NCBI GenBank assembly: GCA_019694435.1
Contig: JAIBBZ010000003.1
Location: forward strand, 1 to 64,000
Length of the DNA: 64,000 bases
Direction of reading: 5' to 3'
From: Pirellulales bacterium
GTDB lineage: Bacteria > Planctomycetota > Planctomycetia > Pirellulales > JAEUIK01
Shown here: one piece after another, positions 7,668-17,282 of the stretch
Layout: every line of letters starts with the position of its first letter
How positions within the stretch are numbered: position 1 is the stretch's first letter
Made by a program: the position numbers and the translations under genes
The notes under the pieces: generated by a model
The model's database searches: none
Told to the model about the DNA's origin: nothing
Seen by the model: only the letters and a program-made list of their open reading frames with translations

Positions 7668-8843
7668 ATGCGGATTGCCCACGTCATTACGCGCATGATC
7701 CTCGGCGGCGCGCAGGAAAACACCTTGCTCACCTGCCAGGGCCTGCGCGAGCGCTATGGCGACGACGTGCTGCTCATCACCGGTCCGGCCCTCGGACCCG
7801 AAGGGACGCTCCTCGATCGGGCCGAAGCGTCGGGCCTGCCGGTGGCGATCGTGCCTTCGCTACGGCGCGCGATTCATCCGCTGCGCGATGCAACGAGCTA
7901 CCTGGCGATTCGCCGCCGGCTGCGCGAGTTCGCGCCGGAGGTTGTCCATACCCACAGCGCCAAGGGGGGCATCCTCGGCCGCGCGGCGGCGCATGCGCTC
8001 GCCGTCCCGGCGATCGTGCACACCGTGCATGGCGCGCCGTTCTACGAATACCAGTCGGCCGTGACGCGGCAGTTCTACATCGCCTGCGAACGCTGGGCGG
8101 CGCGGCGCTGCCATCACCTGGTCAGCGTCGCCGATGCGATGACCGACTGTATGGTGGCGGCCGGCGTCGCCCCGCGCGAACGGTTCACCACCGTTTACAG
8201 CGGCATGGAGGTCAAACCGTTTCTCGAGGCCGAATTCCACCGGCTGCGCGTGCGCCAGGCGCTCGGCTATCGCGACGAACACGTCGTCGTCGGCAAGATC
8301 GCGCGGCTGTTCGAACTCAAAGGCCACGCCGACGTGATCGAGGCTGCCCGCAATGTCGTGGCACGCAATCCGCAAGTGCGGTTCCTGTTCGTCGGCGACG
8401 GCGTCTTGCGAACCGAGTTGCAAAGCCAGATCGACCGGGCCGGCTTGCACGAATACTTCCAGTTCACGGGCCTGGTGCCGCCGACCCGAATCCCTGAGCT
8501 GATTGCCGGCGTGGACCTGGTCGTGCATGCCAGCCTGCGCGAAGGCCTGGCCCGCGTCTTGCCCCAGGCGATGCTCGTCGGCCGGGCCGTGGTGAGTTAC
8601 GACATCGACGGCGCGCGCGAAGTCGTGCTGCCCGACCGGACAGGCATTTTGCTTCGACCGCGCGACGTGGCGGGCCTGGCCCTGGCCATCGAGCAGCTGG
8701 CCGCCGATCCGGAGCGACGCGCCCGATACGGCGCTGCCGGCCGCGAACTCTGCCGCGACCGCTTCAGCCACGACCGGATGACCGACGAACTACGCGCGCT
8801 GTACGCACGTCTGCTCGCGGCCCGGCCACCGCTTGGGCGCTGA
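7668..8843 (+). CDS. Glycosyltransferase family 4 (GT-B fold)
   Basis: 391 residues. The N-terminal MRIAHVITRMILGGAQENTL is the acceptor-side start of GT4 enzymes. VVHTHSAKGGILGR and VGKIARLFELKGH follow, and the donor-site region near residue 285 is HASLREGLARVLPQAMLVG. In the usual E-x7-E motif the second Glu appears as Gln, a variant compatible with this subfamily. The substrate cannot be told; lipopolysaccharide or exopolysaccharide assembly is typical. It ends in a hairpin shared with the convergent dehydrogenase gene. Confidence 0.85.
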   Translation: MRIAHVITRMILGGAQENTLLTCQGLRERYGDDVLLITGPALGPEGTLLDRAEASGLPVAIVPSLRRAIHPLRDATSYLAIRRRLREFAPEVVHTHSAKGGILGRAAAHALAVPAIVHTVHGAPFYEYQSAVTRQFYIACERWAARRCHHLVSVADAMTDCMVAAGVAPRERFTTVYSGMEVKPFLEAEFHRLRVRQALGYRDEHVVVGKIARLFELKGHADVIEAARNVVARNPQVRFLFVGDGVLRTELQSQIDRAGLHEYFQFTGLVPPTRIPELIAGVDLVVHASLREGLARVLPQAMLVGRAVVSYDIDGAREVVLPDRTGILLRPRDVAGLALAIEQLAADPERRARYGAAGRELCRDRFSHDRMTDELRALYARLLAARPPLGR

Positions 8844-8859
8844 GTCTTACAGCGGCAAG
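8832..8859. terminator. Shared hairpin over the stop codons of two convergent genes
   Basis: CGCTG (8838-8842), a 7-base loop AGTCTTA, and CAGCG (8850-8854), flanked by CTTG/CAAG. The stop codons of both convergent genes (TGA 8841-8843 and, on the minus strand, TAA 8847-8849) lie inside it. No U-tract. It could act as a bidirectional terminator or 3'-end stabiliser; this is inferred. Confidence 0.4.
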
Positions 8860-9866
8860 TGTTTCTTCCAACCAGGCACAGGCATCTGGTCGCGGCCGGC
8901 GCTGGTGTGCAGCAAGACCTTGATCGGATCGTCGCGGCGGGCGATCGCCAGGTCGAAGGCCTCGGCCGCCTGCTCGAACGCAAAGCGGTGCGTGATCATC
9001 GGCGACACGTCGATGCGCCCCGACGCGATCATTTCGATCGCCAGCGTCATATCGCGCTGGATGTCGGGATGGATCGAGCCGATCAATCGCTGGTTCTTAC
9101 GGATCATCTGCCAGATGGGCAGGGGATAGTGCTCGGCGTCGGGCACCCCAAACGCCAGCACGGTGCCATGCGGCCGGCAGAAGTCGACCGACATTTGCAG
9201 CGTCTCAGCCTGGTGGCCGACGGCTTCGACCACGACGTCGGCGCCGACTCCATCGGTCAATTCGAGGATCGCCGCGTGGGCGTCTTCGCGGTCGACGTTG
9301 ATCGTGTGCGTGGCGCGCATGCGGCGGGCAAATTCGAGCCGGTAGTCGAGCTTGTCGAGACCGATCACGCGCCGCGCACCCATGTTCGCCAACAGGTGAT
9401 CGAACAACAGACCGATCGGCCCCTGGCCAATCACCGCCACGTTCTGGTCGATCAAGTTCGGCAGCTTGCGAGCTGCCCAGATGACGGTGCCCAAGGGCTG
9501 CGCCAGGATCAGATGTTCGCGCGGGGTGAACTCGGCCGGCAGCTTGACGGTCATCGACCCGTCGGCAAGGAACACTTCGCTCAGGCCGCGTTGGTCGGGC
9601 GGAATCGACAGCACCAGCTGGCCGACCGGCAACCGCGGGCAACGGCTTTCGACGACCTCGCCGATGCACTCGTGCAAGCTATCGCCGAACGGCCGCGGAA
9701 ACTCGATGTTCCACGCGCCGCCCACATAGCGCGGAAAGTCGGACGCGCAGAGCACGCCCGCATGCAACCGCACCAGGATTGGCTCGCCCGGCAATTCGGC
9801 GATGTCCGGCGGCGGCGCGTCGACCCATTCCAATTGGTGCGGGGCCACGATGCGAGCAGTCTTCAC
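8847..9866 (-). CDS. Zinc-type MDR dehydrogenase
   Basis: 339 residues from a GTG start at 9866 (MKTARIVAPHQLEWVDAPPP), with GGGAG about ten bases before it; the frame is open upstream but without coding character. HAGVLCASDFPRYVGG and FGDSLHECIGEV fit the catalytic-domain metal site of medium-chain dehydrogenases. VAVIGQGPIGLLFDHLLANM is the Rossmann loop. The four-Cys structural zinc lobe of classical alcohol dehydrogenases is missing. The substrate is unknown; the polyol/threonine dehydrogenase branch is plausible. Confidence 0.8.
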   Translation of the reverse strand: MKTARIVAPHQLEWVDAPPPDIAELPGEPILVRLHAGVLCASDFPRYVGGAWNIEFPRPFGDSLHECIGEVVESRCPRLPVGQLVLSIPPDQRGLSEVFLADGSMTVKLPAEFTPREHLILAQPLGTVIWAARKLPNLIDQNVAVIGQGPIGLLFDHLLANMGARRVIGLDKLDYRLEFARRMRATHTINVDREDAHAAILELTDGVGADVVVEAVGHQAETLQMSVDFCRPHGTVLAFGVPDAEHYPLPIWQMIRKNQRLIGSIHPDIQRDMTLAIEMIASGRIDVSPMITHRFAFEQAAEAFDLAIARRDDPIKVLLHTSAGRDQMPVPGWKKHLPL

Positions 9867-9996
9867 GTCAACGATTCTCCCTTGGGGGTACGCGCCAGGT
9901 GCGTCAGGCGTGGATTTCGCACCTTTTTTAATCGGCAGGGCGCCGCCGAACAACGCCATCACGGCCACGCTTGCTCGCCGGCGACCGCCCCACGCA

Positions 9997-10025
9997 TTGT
10001 TCGCGCCGGGGCCTGCGGCTAGACT
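9997..10025 (+). promoter_or_regulatory. Candidate promoter of the kinase gene
   Basis: TTGTTC (9997-10002), a 17-base spacer, and TAGACT (10020-10025), 71 bases before the GTG start. The TAG-type -10 recurs in other candidate promoters of this window. Confidence 0.35.
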
Positions 10026-10096
10026 CGAAAGTTGGCATTCCGCTCCGCCCACCGCGCCGGCGATGCCGAGCTTCGCCTCCCGGAACCGCAATCGCC

Positions 10097-10963
10097 GTGG
10101 CACTTGGCAGCCAACAGTACGTCGGGCCCTATCGGCTGCTGAACCTGGTCATGACCGGCCAGAACAGCCAGGTTTGGGAAGTCATGCACGATGGCCGCCA
10201 GCAGCGGCTCGCCATGAAGACGCTGCTGAGCGATTTCCGCAAGAACCGCGAGCACCTCGGCTATCTGCGTCACGAGTACGAGGTGGGGAGGAAGCTCGAA
10301 CACCCACGGGTCATTCGCATCTATGAGCTCGGGACGCGCGACGGCGTGCCGTACCTGATCATGGAATTCTTCCCGTGGCCGAACCTCAAGCAGTACATCA
10401 ACCGGGGCGTCGATCGCATCGCCTACCTGCTCCCGGACGTCATTCGGCAATGCGCCGAAGGGCTGGCCTACTTCAACTCTCAGGGCTGGGTCCACCGCGA
10501 CGTCAAGCCGGACAACTACCTGATGACCGATGAAGGCGAAATCCGATTGATCGATTTTGCCCTGGCCGTGAAGCCCAAGACGGGACTCGCCCGGCTGTTT
10601 TCGCTGAAGTCGAAAATCCAGGGCACCCGCAGCTACATGTCGCCGGAACAGATCCGCGGCGAGGCCCTCGATCAACGCGCCGACGTTTATAGCTTCGGCT
10701 GCATGGTCCACGAGCTGCTGACCGGCAAGCCACCCTATACGGGCACCAGTGCCAACGAGTTGCTGAACAAGCATTTGAAGGCCGCGATTCCGCCGGCCGA
10801 TGCCGGCAACAAGAACGTAACCCCGGAAATGGCCGCTCTGGTGCGGAAAACGCTGTCCAAGGACCCGGCCAAGCGACCGGAGTCGCTCGAAAAGTTCCTC
10901 CGCGAGTACAATGCCCTGCGACCGTTCAAGGAAATGCCGCGCAAACCCACCGAGGCCGCGTGA
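10097..10963 (+). CDS. Serine/threonine protein kinase with a degenerate ATP loop
   Basis: About 288 residues from GTG 10097 (VALGSQQYVGPYRLLNLV); no strong ribosome binding site. The protein is a bare kinase domain. AMKTLLS has the ATP-anchoring Lys, HEYEVGRKLEHPRVI the helix C Glu, and WVHRDVKPDNYL is an intact catalytic loop. GTRSYMSPEQIRG and DVYSFGCMVHELLTGKPPY are typical of the C-lobe. Two deviations stand out: the Gly-rich loop is reduced to TGQNSQV, and the DFG motif reads DFA. There is no transmembrane segment or sensor domain. It sits upstream of accA with a 78-base gap. Confidence 0.85.
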   Translation: MALGSQQYVGPYRLLNLVMTGQNSQVWEVMHDGRQQRLAMKTLLSDFRKNREHLGYLRHEYEVGRKLEHPRVIRIYELGTRDGVPYLIMEFFPWPNLKQYINRGVDRIAYLLPDVIRQCAEGLAYFNSQGWVHRDVKPDNYLMTDEGEIRLIDFALAVKPKTGLARLFSLKSKIQGTRSYMSPEQIRGEALDQRADVYSFGCMVHELLTGKPPYTGTSANELLNKHLKAAIPPADAGNKNVTPEMAALVRKTLSKDPAKRPESLEKFLREYNALRPFKEMPRKPTEAA

Positions 10964-11041
10964 GCCGGTTGGCCGCCACAAGGCGGTCGGTGCCCCCGCG
11001 ACCCGCAGGCCTCGCAACCTTTTTAGCCCCGCAGAGTGATT

Positions 11042-12052
11042 ATGGCCGCCTCGATGCACCAGCTCGCTTTTGAGCGCCCGATATTCGATCTCGAAGCACG
11101 GCTGGCCGCGCTCGAGACGCTGCCCGAGAAGACGGCCGACACGATCGAAGAAGTGCGCCGGTTGCGCCGCGAACTGGCCGACACCAAGAAACGGGTGTAC
11201 AGCTCGCTGGAGCCCTGGCAGACGGTCCAAGTCGCCCGGCATCCCGATCGCCCGATGACGACCGACTATCTGGAGCTGGTGTTCGACGAGTTCGTTGAGT
11301 TGCACGGCGACAAGTCCTTCGGCGACGATCGCGCGCTGCGGACCGGCTTCGCAAAGCTCGACAACTACAAAGTCATGCTCATCGGCCATCAGAAAGGCAA
11401 GACCTACAAGGAACGCAACGCCTGCTACTTCGGCTGTGCGCATCCCGAGGGGTACCGCAAAGCCATCTCGAAGGCCGAACTGGCCGCCAAGTTTCATATG
11501 CCGGTGATCTGTTTCATCGACACTCCTGGCGCCTATCCGGGCATTGGGGCCGAAGAACGCGGCCAGGCCCGGATCATCGCCGAGAGCATGTTCGCCATGT
11601 CGCGGCTGCCGACGCCGATCGTGTGCGTCGTGATCGGCGAAGGCGGTTCGGGCGGTGCCTTGGCAATCGGTATCGGCGACCGCATCGCGGTCTTGGAACA
11701 CGCCTATTACTCGGTGATCAGCCCCGAGGGCTGCGCGGGCATCTTGTGGAAAAGCGGCGCCTACGCCGAGCAGGCGGCCCGGGCGCTGAAGATGACGGCC
11801 CGCGACCTGCACGGCTTCGGCGTGATCGACGACGTGATTCAAGAGCCGCTCGGCGGTGCGCACCGCGACCATCACCAGATGGCGAGCCGGCTGAAGATGT
11901 ACCTGATGAAGTGCCTGCGCGAACTGAGAGACGTGCCAGTCGACCGCCTGCTGGCCGACCGCTATGCCAAGTTCCGCCGCATGGGATTCTTCTTGGAAGT
12001 CGGCGAGATGCAGCAGCCCGCACACGAAACCAGCGACGCGACGCAAACCTAG
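11042..12052 (+). CDS. accA: Acetyl-CoA carboxylase carboxyltransferase subunit alpha
   Basis: 336 residues from ATG 11042 (a further ATG lies at 11054). FERPIFDLEARLAALETLPE is the standard N-terminus. Later, HPDRPMTTDYLELVFDEF, FIDTPGAYPGIGAEERGQ and VIGEGGSGGALAIG mark the carboxyltransferase crotonase-like core. It transfers the carboxyl group from biotin to acetyl-CoA to give malonyl-CoA for fatty acid synthesis. The accD partner is not in the window. The short gap (41 bases) suggests co-transcription with the next gene. Confidence 0.95.
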   Translation: MAASMHQLAFERPIFDLEARLAALETLPEKTADTIEEVRRLRRELADTKKRVYSSLEPWQTVQVARHPDRPMTTDYLELVFDEFVELHGDKSFGDDRALRTGFAKLDNYKVMLIGHQKGKTYKERNACYFGCAHPEGYRKAISKAELAAKFHMPVICFIDTPGAYPGIGAEERGQARIIAESMFAMSRLPTPIVCVVIGEGGSGGALAIGIGDRIAVLEHAYYSVISPEGCAGILWKSGAYAEQAARALKMTARDLHGFGVIDDVIQEPLGGAHRDHHQMASRLKMYLMKCLRELRDVPVDRLLADRYAKFRRMGFFLEVGEMQQPAHETSDATQT

Positions 12053-12093
12053 CTACCGCTGGGGCATTCCGGAATTCGAGCTGCGAGGGCTGG

Positions 12094-12885
12094 TTGAAGC
12101 TCACCCTCTTGCGCAATGCGACGTTGGTGTTGGAGCTGGCCGGCAAGCGGATCCTGGTCGATCCAATGCTCTCGGCAGCGCGGGGGTTGTGGCCGATGGC
12201 GGCGCTGCGCTTTCGGCCACGTTTCAATCCGCTGGTCGAGCTCCCGGCCCATGCCGGGGATGCGCTCGCCCAACTCGACGCCTGCTTGCTGACGCATTTC
12301 CGGCACGGGCACGTCGATCATCTCGATCGTCCAGGGCGCAAATTGCTCGCCGAACGTGAGCTGCCCACGTATTGTCAGGCCGGCGATGCGCCGACGCTCC
12401 AATCGGCGGGCATCCGGGCGATCGACGTCGGTCGCGAGCCGCAAGCATTTTTCGGCGGCACGCTGCATACCGTACCGGCGCAACATGGCCGCGGCATCAT
12501 CGGGCGTCTGATGGGCCGCGGCGCAGGCTTCGTCATCCGCATGCCCAACGAGCCGTGCGTGTATCTCAGCGGCGACACGGTGCTCACGCCGGCGGTGATC
12601 GCTGCGCTCGAAAGCGAACGCCCGAACGTGACCGTCGTGCATGCCGGTGGCGCACAGCTCGACATCGGTGGACCGATCTTGATGACGCTCGCCGAGGTTC
12701 TACGGTTCGTCCAACTGGCGCCCGGCGAAGTGGTCGCCGTGCATCTCGAGGCGCTCAATCATTGTCCGACTACCCGCGCCGAGGTGCGCTCGCTGACCAA
12801 TGAGCCCGGTGTCGGGCCGCGGCTGCACGTACCAGACGACGGCGAGACGCTTTCGTTTGAGAAGTCCTGGCAGGCACGGAACTAG
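12094..12885 (+). CDS. MBL-fold metal-dependent hydrolase (UlaG-like)
   Basis: 263 residues from TTG 12094 (LKLTLLRNATLVLELAGKRI) with GAGGG just upstream; the start is moderately sure because the frame is open into accA. ILVDPML, THFRHGHVDHLD (the HxHxDH metal motif), YLSGDT and AVHLEALNHCP give the expected order of metallo-beta-lactamase-fold ligands. The closest described relatives are UlaG-type lactonases, but the substrate is not predictable. It converges with the ABC exporter operon. Confidence 0.8.
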   Translation: MKLTLLRNATLVLELAGKRILVDPMLSAARGLWPMAALRFRPRFNPLVELPAHAGDALAQLDACLLTHFRHGHVDHLDRPGRKLLAERELPTYCQAGDAPTLQSAGIRAIDVGREPQAFFGGTLHTVPAQHGRGIIGRLMGRGAGFVIRMPNEPCVYLSGDTVLTPAVIAALESERPNVTVVHAGGAQLDIGGPILMTLAEVLRFVQLAPGEVVAVHLEALNHCPTTRAEVRSLTNEPGVGPRLHVPDDGETLSFEKSWQARN

Positions 12886-12948
12886 CAGCCGGGCCGCCGA
12901 TCCAGATCGGGCAGGGCAGGGGGAGCAGGGCAGGAGTTCGCCCGTGGT
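12886..12948. other. Convergent spacer with G-rich repeat
   Basis: Contains a short hairpin CCGAT-CCAG-ATCGG (12897-12910), then CAGGGCAGGGGGAGCAGGG starting at 12912, one of the copies of the dispersed G-rich word. No U-tract terminator. Confidence 0.4.
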
Positions 12949-14157
12949 CTACCGCTGCAACACACGGCGCTCCACGCGCACGCCGTCGCGAATCTGGTCG
13001 CTCGGATAGGCAACCACGCGGTCGCCTTCCTTCAGGCCCTTGACAATTTGGGTCTCACGGCCGTTGGTCTGGCCGACTTCGACCGGGGTCAAGGCTGCGC
13101 GGCCGCCGGCGATCCGGTAGACGGCCCAACCGCCTTCGTAGCGAAACAACGCCCCGGCGTTGAGCAGCAGCAAATCGTCACCTTCCCAAACGACGATCTG
13201 CGCCTCGACGCGATAGGCGTCGCCGAGCCGAGCGCGGGTCTCGGGCGGGTCGACAAAGTCGGCAATCACGTTGACGCGCTGCTCTTCGACACCCAAGGCC
13301 GAGACCTTGAGAAACGCCTGCGGCTCGATCAGGCGGACCCGCGCCAAGAGCCGCCGCTGGGCACCCCAATGTTCGAGGTAGACCTTGGCGTCGGGCGAAA
13401 TCCGCACGGCATCGGTTGAGAGCACGTCGATCTCGATTTCCAGGTCCCTTGGATCGCCCAATTCCATCAGCGGCGTACCCGGCGCGATCATCCCTTCGCT
13501 TTCGCGAAACACGTGCAGCACCTCGCCGTCGATGGGTGAATGGAGATCCAGTCGCGATTGCCCTCCGGCGCCATCGCCGCGCGTACGCGTCAATGCGGCC
13601 TGCGCCATCTCCAGTTCATAGGCCGCGATCTGCACGGCGAATTCGCCGGCCTGCACGTCGTTGGTCGCCGTACGCAGCATGGTCACCGCCAGATCGTATT
13701 GTTCGCGCGTCGCCGTTCCCGAGGCCAACAGCCGCTCGGTGCGTTCGTGCTGCGTCATGGCATATTTCGAGTTCGCCTGGGCGCGCTCGAGTAGCGCCCG
13801 GGCATGTTCGCGGCGGGCTTCGGCCGCGCGAACTCGAGCCTCGGCCTCGGCGAGTGCCCGGGCATCGAGCAAGCTCGGATCGCTGGGTTGGATCGCGGCC
13901 ACGATCGTGGCGCCGGCTTGAACCGGGTCGCCGGCGTGCAGTTCGACGCGTAGCAAGTCACCCATCAAAGGCGCCAGCACGACGTAGCGTTCCTTGATGC
14001 GTGTCTTGCCGTCATCGTTCACGGTCACCTCGAGCCTGCCGCGGACAACCTCGGCGATTTCGACCAGAGCGGGCTCGGGCCAGAAGGCATAGGCCAAGAG
14101 CGCCGCGGCGACGACGGCGAATCCTGCGTACACGAAAAACTGCCGGGACGGTCGCAC
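12949..14157 (-). CDS. HlyD/RND-type periplasmic adaptor of an ABC exporter
   Basis: 402 residues. One N-terminal membrane anchor (FFVYAGFAVVAAALLAYAFW) is followed by a biotinyl-lipoyl-like half motif (VLAPLMGDLLRVELHAGDPV), a long Ala/Glu/Arg-rich coiled coil at residues 90-190, the second half motif (LDLHSPIDGEVLHVFRESEG) and a beta-barrel region. This is the membrane fusion protein layout. It starts six bases after the stop of the permease gene and is the last gene of the exporter operon. No outer membrane factor gene is present. Confidence 0.9.
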   Translation of the reverse strand: MRPSRQFFVYAGFAVVAAALLAYAFWPEPALVEIAEVVRGRLEVTVNDDGKTRIKERYVVLAPLMGDLLRVELHAGDPVQAGATIVAAIQPSDPSLLDARALAEAEARVRAAEARREHARALLERAQANSKYAMTQHERTERLLASGTATREQYDLAVTMLRTATNDVQAGEFAVQIAAYELEMAQAALTRTRGDGAGGQSRLDLHSPIDGEVLHVFRESEGMIAPGTPLMELGDPRDLEIEIDVLSTDAVRISPDAKVYLEHWGAQRRLLARVRLIEPQAFLKVSALGVEEQRVNVIADFVDPPETRARLGDAYRVEAQIVVWEGDDLLLLNAGALFRYEGGWAVYRIAGGRAALTPVEVGQTNGRETQIVKGLKEGDRVVAYPSDQIRDGVRVERRVLQR

Positions 14158-14163
14158 GCGTGT

Positions 14164-16530
14164 TTATTCCTTGCTCTTCAGGACAGCGATCAATTCCAAA
14201 CGATCGATTCGGTGCCGCACGATCAGGGCCGAGCCCAGCGAGGCTGCGGCCGTCACCGCCGCGGCGAAGCCGTAGGTTGCACGCTCGATCACCAACGGCA
14301 TGCGGAACAATTCCGTGTCGTAGGAAAACTCGATGACGAACGCCGCCAGCCAATAGCCCACGAACATCCCCAGCGGAATGCCCACCAGGGTCAACAGGCC
14401 CAGTTCCCCCATCAGCACAAACGAAACCTCGCCCCGCGTGAAGCCTAATACGCGCAACGTCGCCAGCTCGCGGCTCCGCTCAGCAAGCGAAATGCGGGCA
14501 CTGTTGAAGACTACCCCGACGGCGATCACGCTCGCGAACCCCACGATAAACGAGCGCATCCGCAAGATATTTTCGGCCACGGTCTGGCGAAAACTGCGAA
14601 TCGCGGTGCCCTTGATCAGCACACTGGCGATGCGCGGCGCGTTCTTCAGCGCGGTGTAGAGCTCGGGCTCGGCCTGGGTGTCGGCCGCCATGAACGCTCC
14701 CGAGACAACGTCGCCTTCTTGCATCAGCCGATTGATCGTTTCGCGCCGGGCATAGGCGGCCGTGCCGGCAAAATCGGTAACCAGGCCAACCACCGTAAAA
14801 TCAACCGTCGGCCTCAGGCCTTCGAGCACCTCGACGCGCACCGAGTCGCCCACGCGCAACTCGAGCACTTCACCCAGCTTCTCGGAGAGCACCAGCCCTT
14901 CGGCTGGTAAAGGCAGCGTGTGACAGTGAATGTCCATCAGCCGATGCAGTTCACCGTCGGGCTCGAGCCCGAGCACTTCGACGCGACGCGTCGCGTGACC
15001 GTGGCGGAGTCGCGTAGCAATGCCGCGAAACGGCTCGCAGAGTCGCACGCCGGGCAGTTGCGCCAGGTCGTAAAGTGATCGACCGGCAGTGGGCTCAACG
15101 AAGATCGCATTGACGTCTTCGCGGATCGCCACGGAATACTGGGCATGAATCGCGTAGTCGATCGCATCCAGCATAAAGCTGCCCAGGACTAACACGGCCA
15201 CAGCCATGGCCACGCCGACGCATGTCAAGGACGACTTCCACGGCCGGCGTTCGAGCTGTCGCAAAATCATCTTGCCTGGCTCGCTCAAGAGCCGGTCGAA
15301 GCCCAAGCGCTCCAAGAGCGTTGGCCCGAACTGCGCGGGTGGCTCTGGCCGCATCGCCTCGGCCGGCGGCAAGGTGATCGCCTGTCGCACGGCCAACATC
15401 GTTCCCAACAGACCCGCCAGCGCGCTGACGGCCAGCGCCTGCAACACCACGGGCGGCGCGAGGTAAAAGTCGAACACCACGAAGTGAAAGAACTGCATGT
15501 ACATCCGCGTCGTGAGCCGGCCGAAGTACCAGCCGACTCCCGTGCCCAGGATGAAACCGATGAACACGAGCAGGAGCACGAATTTGACGTAGTGCCAGCC
15601 GATCTCGCGGCCGCGATAGCCAAAGGCTTTCAGCGCCGCGATCTGCTCGCGCTGCAGGGCGATCAACCGCGAGACGACCATGTTCAACAGGAAGCCAGCG
15701 ATCAACAGGAAAATCGTGGGCACGACGAGCGCCATCCCGCGTAGCTCTTGCAGCTCGTTGTTGACGAACTTGTGCGAGCTTTGATCGGCTCGGCCGATCG
15801 CCCCGAGTCCGCCGTAGGGTTCGGTAAGCTGATCGAGTCGTTGGAGCACTTCGGCTTCATTGGCCCCCGGCAACAACGTGCAAGCCACGTCGTTGAAGGC
15901 GCCTTGCAGATCAAACGCAGCGGCCAGTTCCGTTCGGCCCATCCAGAACACGGCGTAGCGCCGGTCGTCGGGCAAGATGTCGCCTTCGCGGATCTGATAG
16001 ATGTACTCCGGCGACAACGCCACGCCGACGACGGTCAATTCGCGGTAGCGACCGTTGATGACGGCCCGGACTTTGTCGCCGAGCACCAAGTGATTCGCCT
16101 CGGCGAATCCTTCGCTCATCAAGACTTCGCCGGAGCGGCCGGCCTCGGGATAGCGTCCTTTGCGCAAGTGCAGGCGGTTCAAATCCGGCGGCTCGTCGTC
16201 GGGCACCGAGACCAGCTTGGCTGTTGCGGGTTCGGCCAAGCCCGCCAGGTCGAGCTTGACGTTGGCCACGACGCGCGTCTGGACCCGCGCGATCCCAGGA
16301 ATCTCGGCAATCCGCACCTCGAGCGATTGCGGTGCGCGCTTGGCCCGGGCAAACACGTCGGCAAACCGATACTGGGTATAGTAGGCCGCTTGGGCCCGCT
16401 TCAGCGACTCGAGCGTGCAGCGCGCCATGACAAACGTCGCCACGCCCGCGCCGATCACCAGCACGATGGCCAGCGCCTGGCCGCGCATGTGCCACAGGTC
16501 GCGCCACAGCTTGAGGTTCAAGGGATCCAT
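14164..16530 (-). CDS. FtsX-family ABC transporter permease
   Basis: 788 residues. There is an N-terminal transmembrane segment (ALAIVLVIGAGVATFVMARC), a large extracytoplasmic domain, a first block of membrane helices around residues 270-400, a second large extracytoplasmic domain, and a final three-helix block from about 660. MSFVLMGELGLLTL-type sequence near the end is typical of FtsX repeats. The duplicated FtsX layout fits exporters of the lipoprotein/lipid/peptide type. The substrate is unknown. It lies five bases after the ATPase gene. Confidence 0.9.
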   Translation of the reverse strand: MDPLNLKLWRDLWHMRGQALAIVLVIGAGVATFVMARCTLESLKRAQAAYYTQYRFADVFARAKRAPQSLEVRIAEIPGIARVQTRVVANVKLDLAGLAEPATAKLVSVPDDEPPDLNRLHLRKGRYPEAGRSGEVLMSEGFAEANHLVLGDKVRAVINGRYRELTVVGVALSPEYIYQIREGDILPDDRRYAVFWMGRTELAAAFDLQGAFNDVACTLLPGANEAEVLQRLDQLTEPYGGLGAIGRADQSSHKFVNNELQELRGMALVVPTIFLLIAGFLLNMVVSRLIALQREQIAALKAFGYRGREIGWHYVKFVLLLVFIGFILGTGVGWYFGRLTTRMYMQFFHFVVFDFYLAPPVVLQALAVSALAGLLGTMLAVRQAITLPPAEAMRPEPPAQFGPTLLERLGFDRLLSEPGKMILRQLERRPWKSSLTCVGVAMAVAVLVLGSFMLDAIDYAIHAQYSVAIREDVNAIFVEPTAGRSLYDLAQLPGVRLCEPFRGIATRLRHGHATRRVEVLGLEPDGELHRLMDIHCHTLPLPAEGLVLSEKLGEVLELRVGDSVRVEVLEGLRPTVDFTVVGLVTDFAGTAAYARRETINRLMQEGDVVSGAFMAADTQAEPELYTALKNAPRIASVLIKGTAIRSFRQTVAENILRMRSFIVGFASVIAVGVVFNSARISLAERSRELATLRVLGFTRGEVSFVLMGELGLLTLVGIPLGMFVGYWLAAFVIEFSYDTELFRMPLVIERATYGFAAAVTAAASLGSALIVRHRIDRLELIAVLKSKE

Positions 16531-16535
16531 CGGCG

Positions 16536-17282
16536 CTACCAGGCAAGTTCCTCGGGACGCAGTTTATTCGTGTTGGTGCGCTCGGACGCGATGACGCCAT
16601 CCAACAGCGACACGACGCGGTCGGCCATGTCGGCGATCACCGCATTGTGCGTGATCACCGCCGTCGTCGTACCGAGTTCCTCATTGATACGACGAATCGC
16701 CGCCAGCACCAACATCCCCGTCTTGACGTCGAGCGCCCCGGTCGGCTCATCGCACAACAACACGTCGGGCCGCTTGGCGATCGCTCGCGCAATGGCCACT
16801 CGTTGTTGCTCGCCGCCGGACATCTGCGACGGATAATGACTCGCACGATCCCCCAGCCCGACGATGCCCAACGCCTCTTCCGGCGACATCGGCCGCCGGG
16901 CGATCCGGGTGATCAAGGCCACGTTTTCGCGCGCCGTGAGGCTGGGGATCAGGTTATAGAACTGAAACACGAAGCCTACGTGGTCGCGGCGATAAGTGGT
17001 CAAGGCCGCATCGTCGAAGGCAGTCAGGTCATGGTCGCGAAAATGAACGCTGCCGCTCGTCGGCACGTCGAGGCCACCCAGGATGTTGAGCAAGGTCGAC
17101 TTGCCGCTGCCTGAGGGCCCCAGCAGAACAATGAATTCACCGGCGCGGATCTGCAGATCGACACCGCGCAGGGCGCGCACCTCGACCTCGCCCATCCGGT
17201 AGACCTTGGTCAGCCCCCGGGCTTCAAAAACCACCTCACGGAGGTCGCTGGACGCCTCGGCCGAACCGGATTGTTCGGTCAT
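16536..17282 (-). CDS. ABC transporter ATP-binding protein (LolD/MacB type)
   Basis: 248 residues. Walker A is GPSGSGKST, the Q-loop is [12 protein letters not shown], the signature is [14 protein letters not shown], Walker B is [12 protein letters not shown] and the H-loop is ITHN. First gene of the minus-strand operon ATPase-permease-adaptor; tight spacing makes joint expression near certain. It energises the FtsX-type permease. The Glu in Walker B and the His are intact. Confidence 0.95.
   Translation of the reverse strand: MTEQSGSAEASSDLREVVFEARGLTKVYRMGEVEVRALRGVDLQIRAGEFIVLLGPSGSGKSTLLNILGGLDVPTSGSVHFRDHDLTAFDDAALTTYRRDHVGFVFQFYNLIPSLTARENVALITRIARRPMSPEEALGIVGLGDRASHYPSQMSGGEQQRVAIARAIAKRPDVLLCDEPTGALDVKTGMLVLAAIRRINEELGTTTAVITHNAVIADMADRVVSLLDGVIASERTNTNKLRPEELAW

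Noticed and set aside
10966..11030. Possible terminator between the kinase gene and accA (CCGCC-ACAA-GGCGG followed later by TTTTT)
   Set aside because: The T-run is about 30 bases after the stem, too far for an intrinsic terminator, and the stem is short.
10019..12046. Minus-strand open frame of 675 codons over the kinase and accA
   Set aside because: It covers two well-identified plus-strand genes in antisense and has no recognisable motif.
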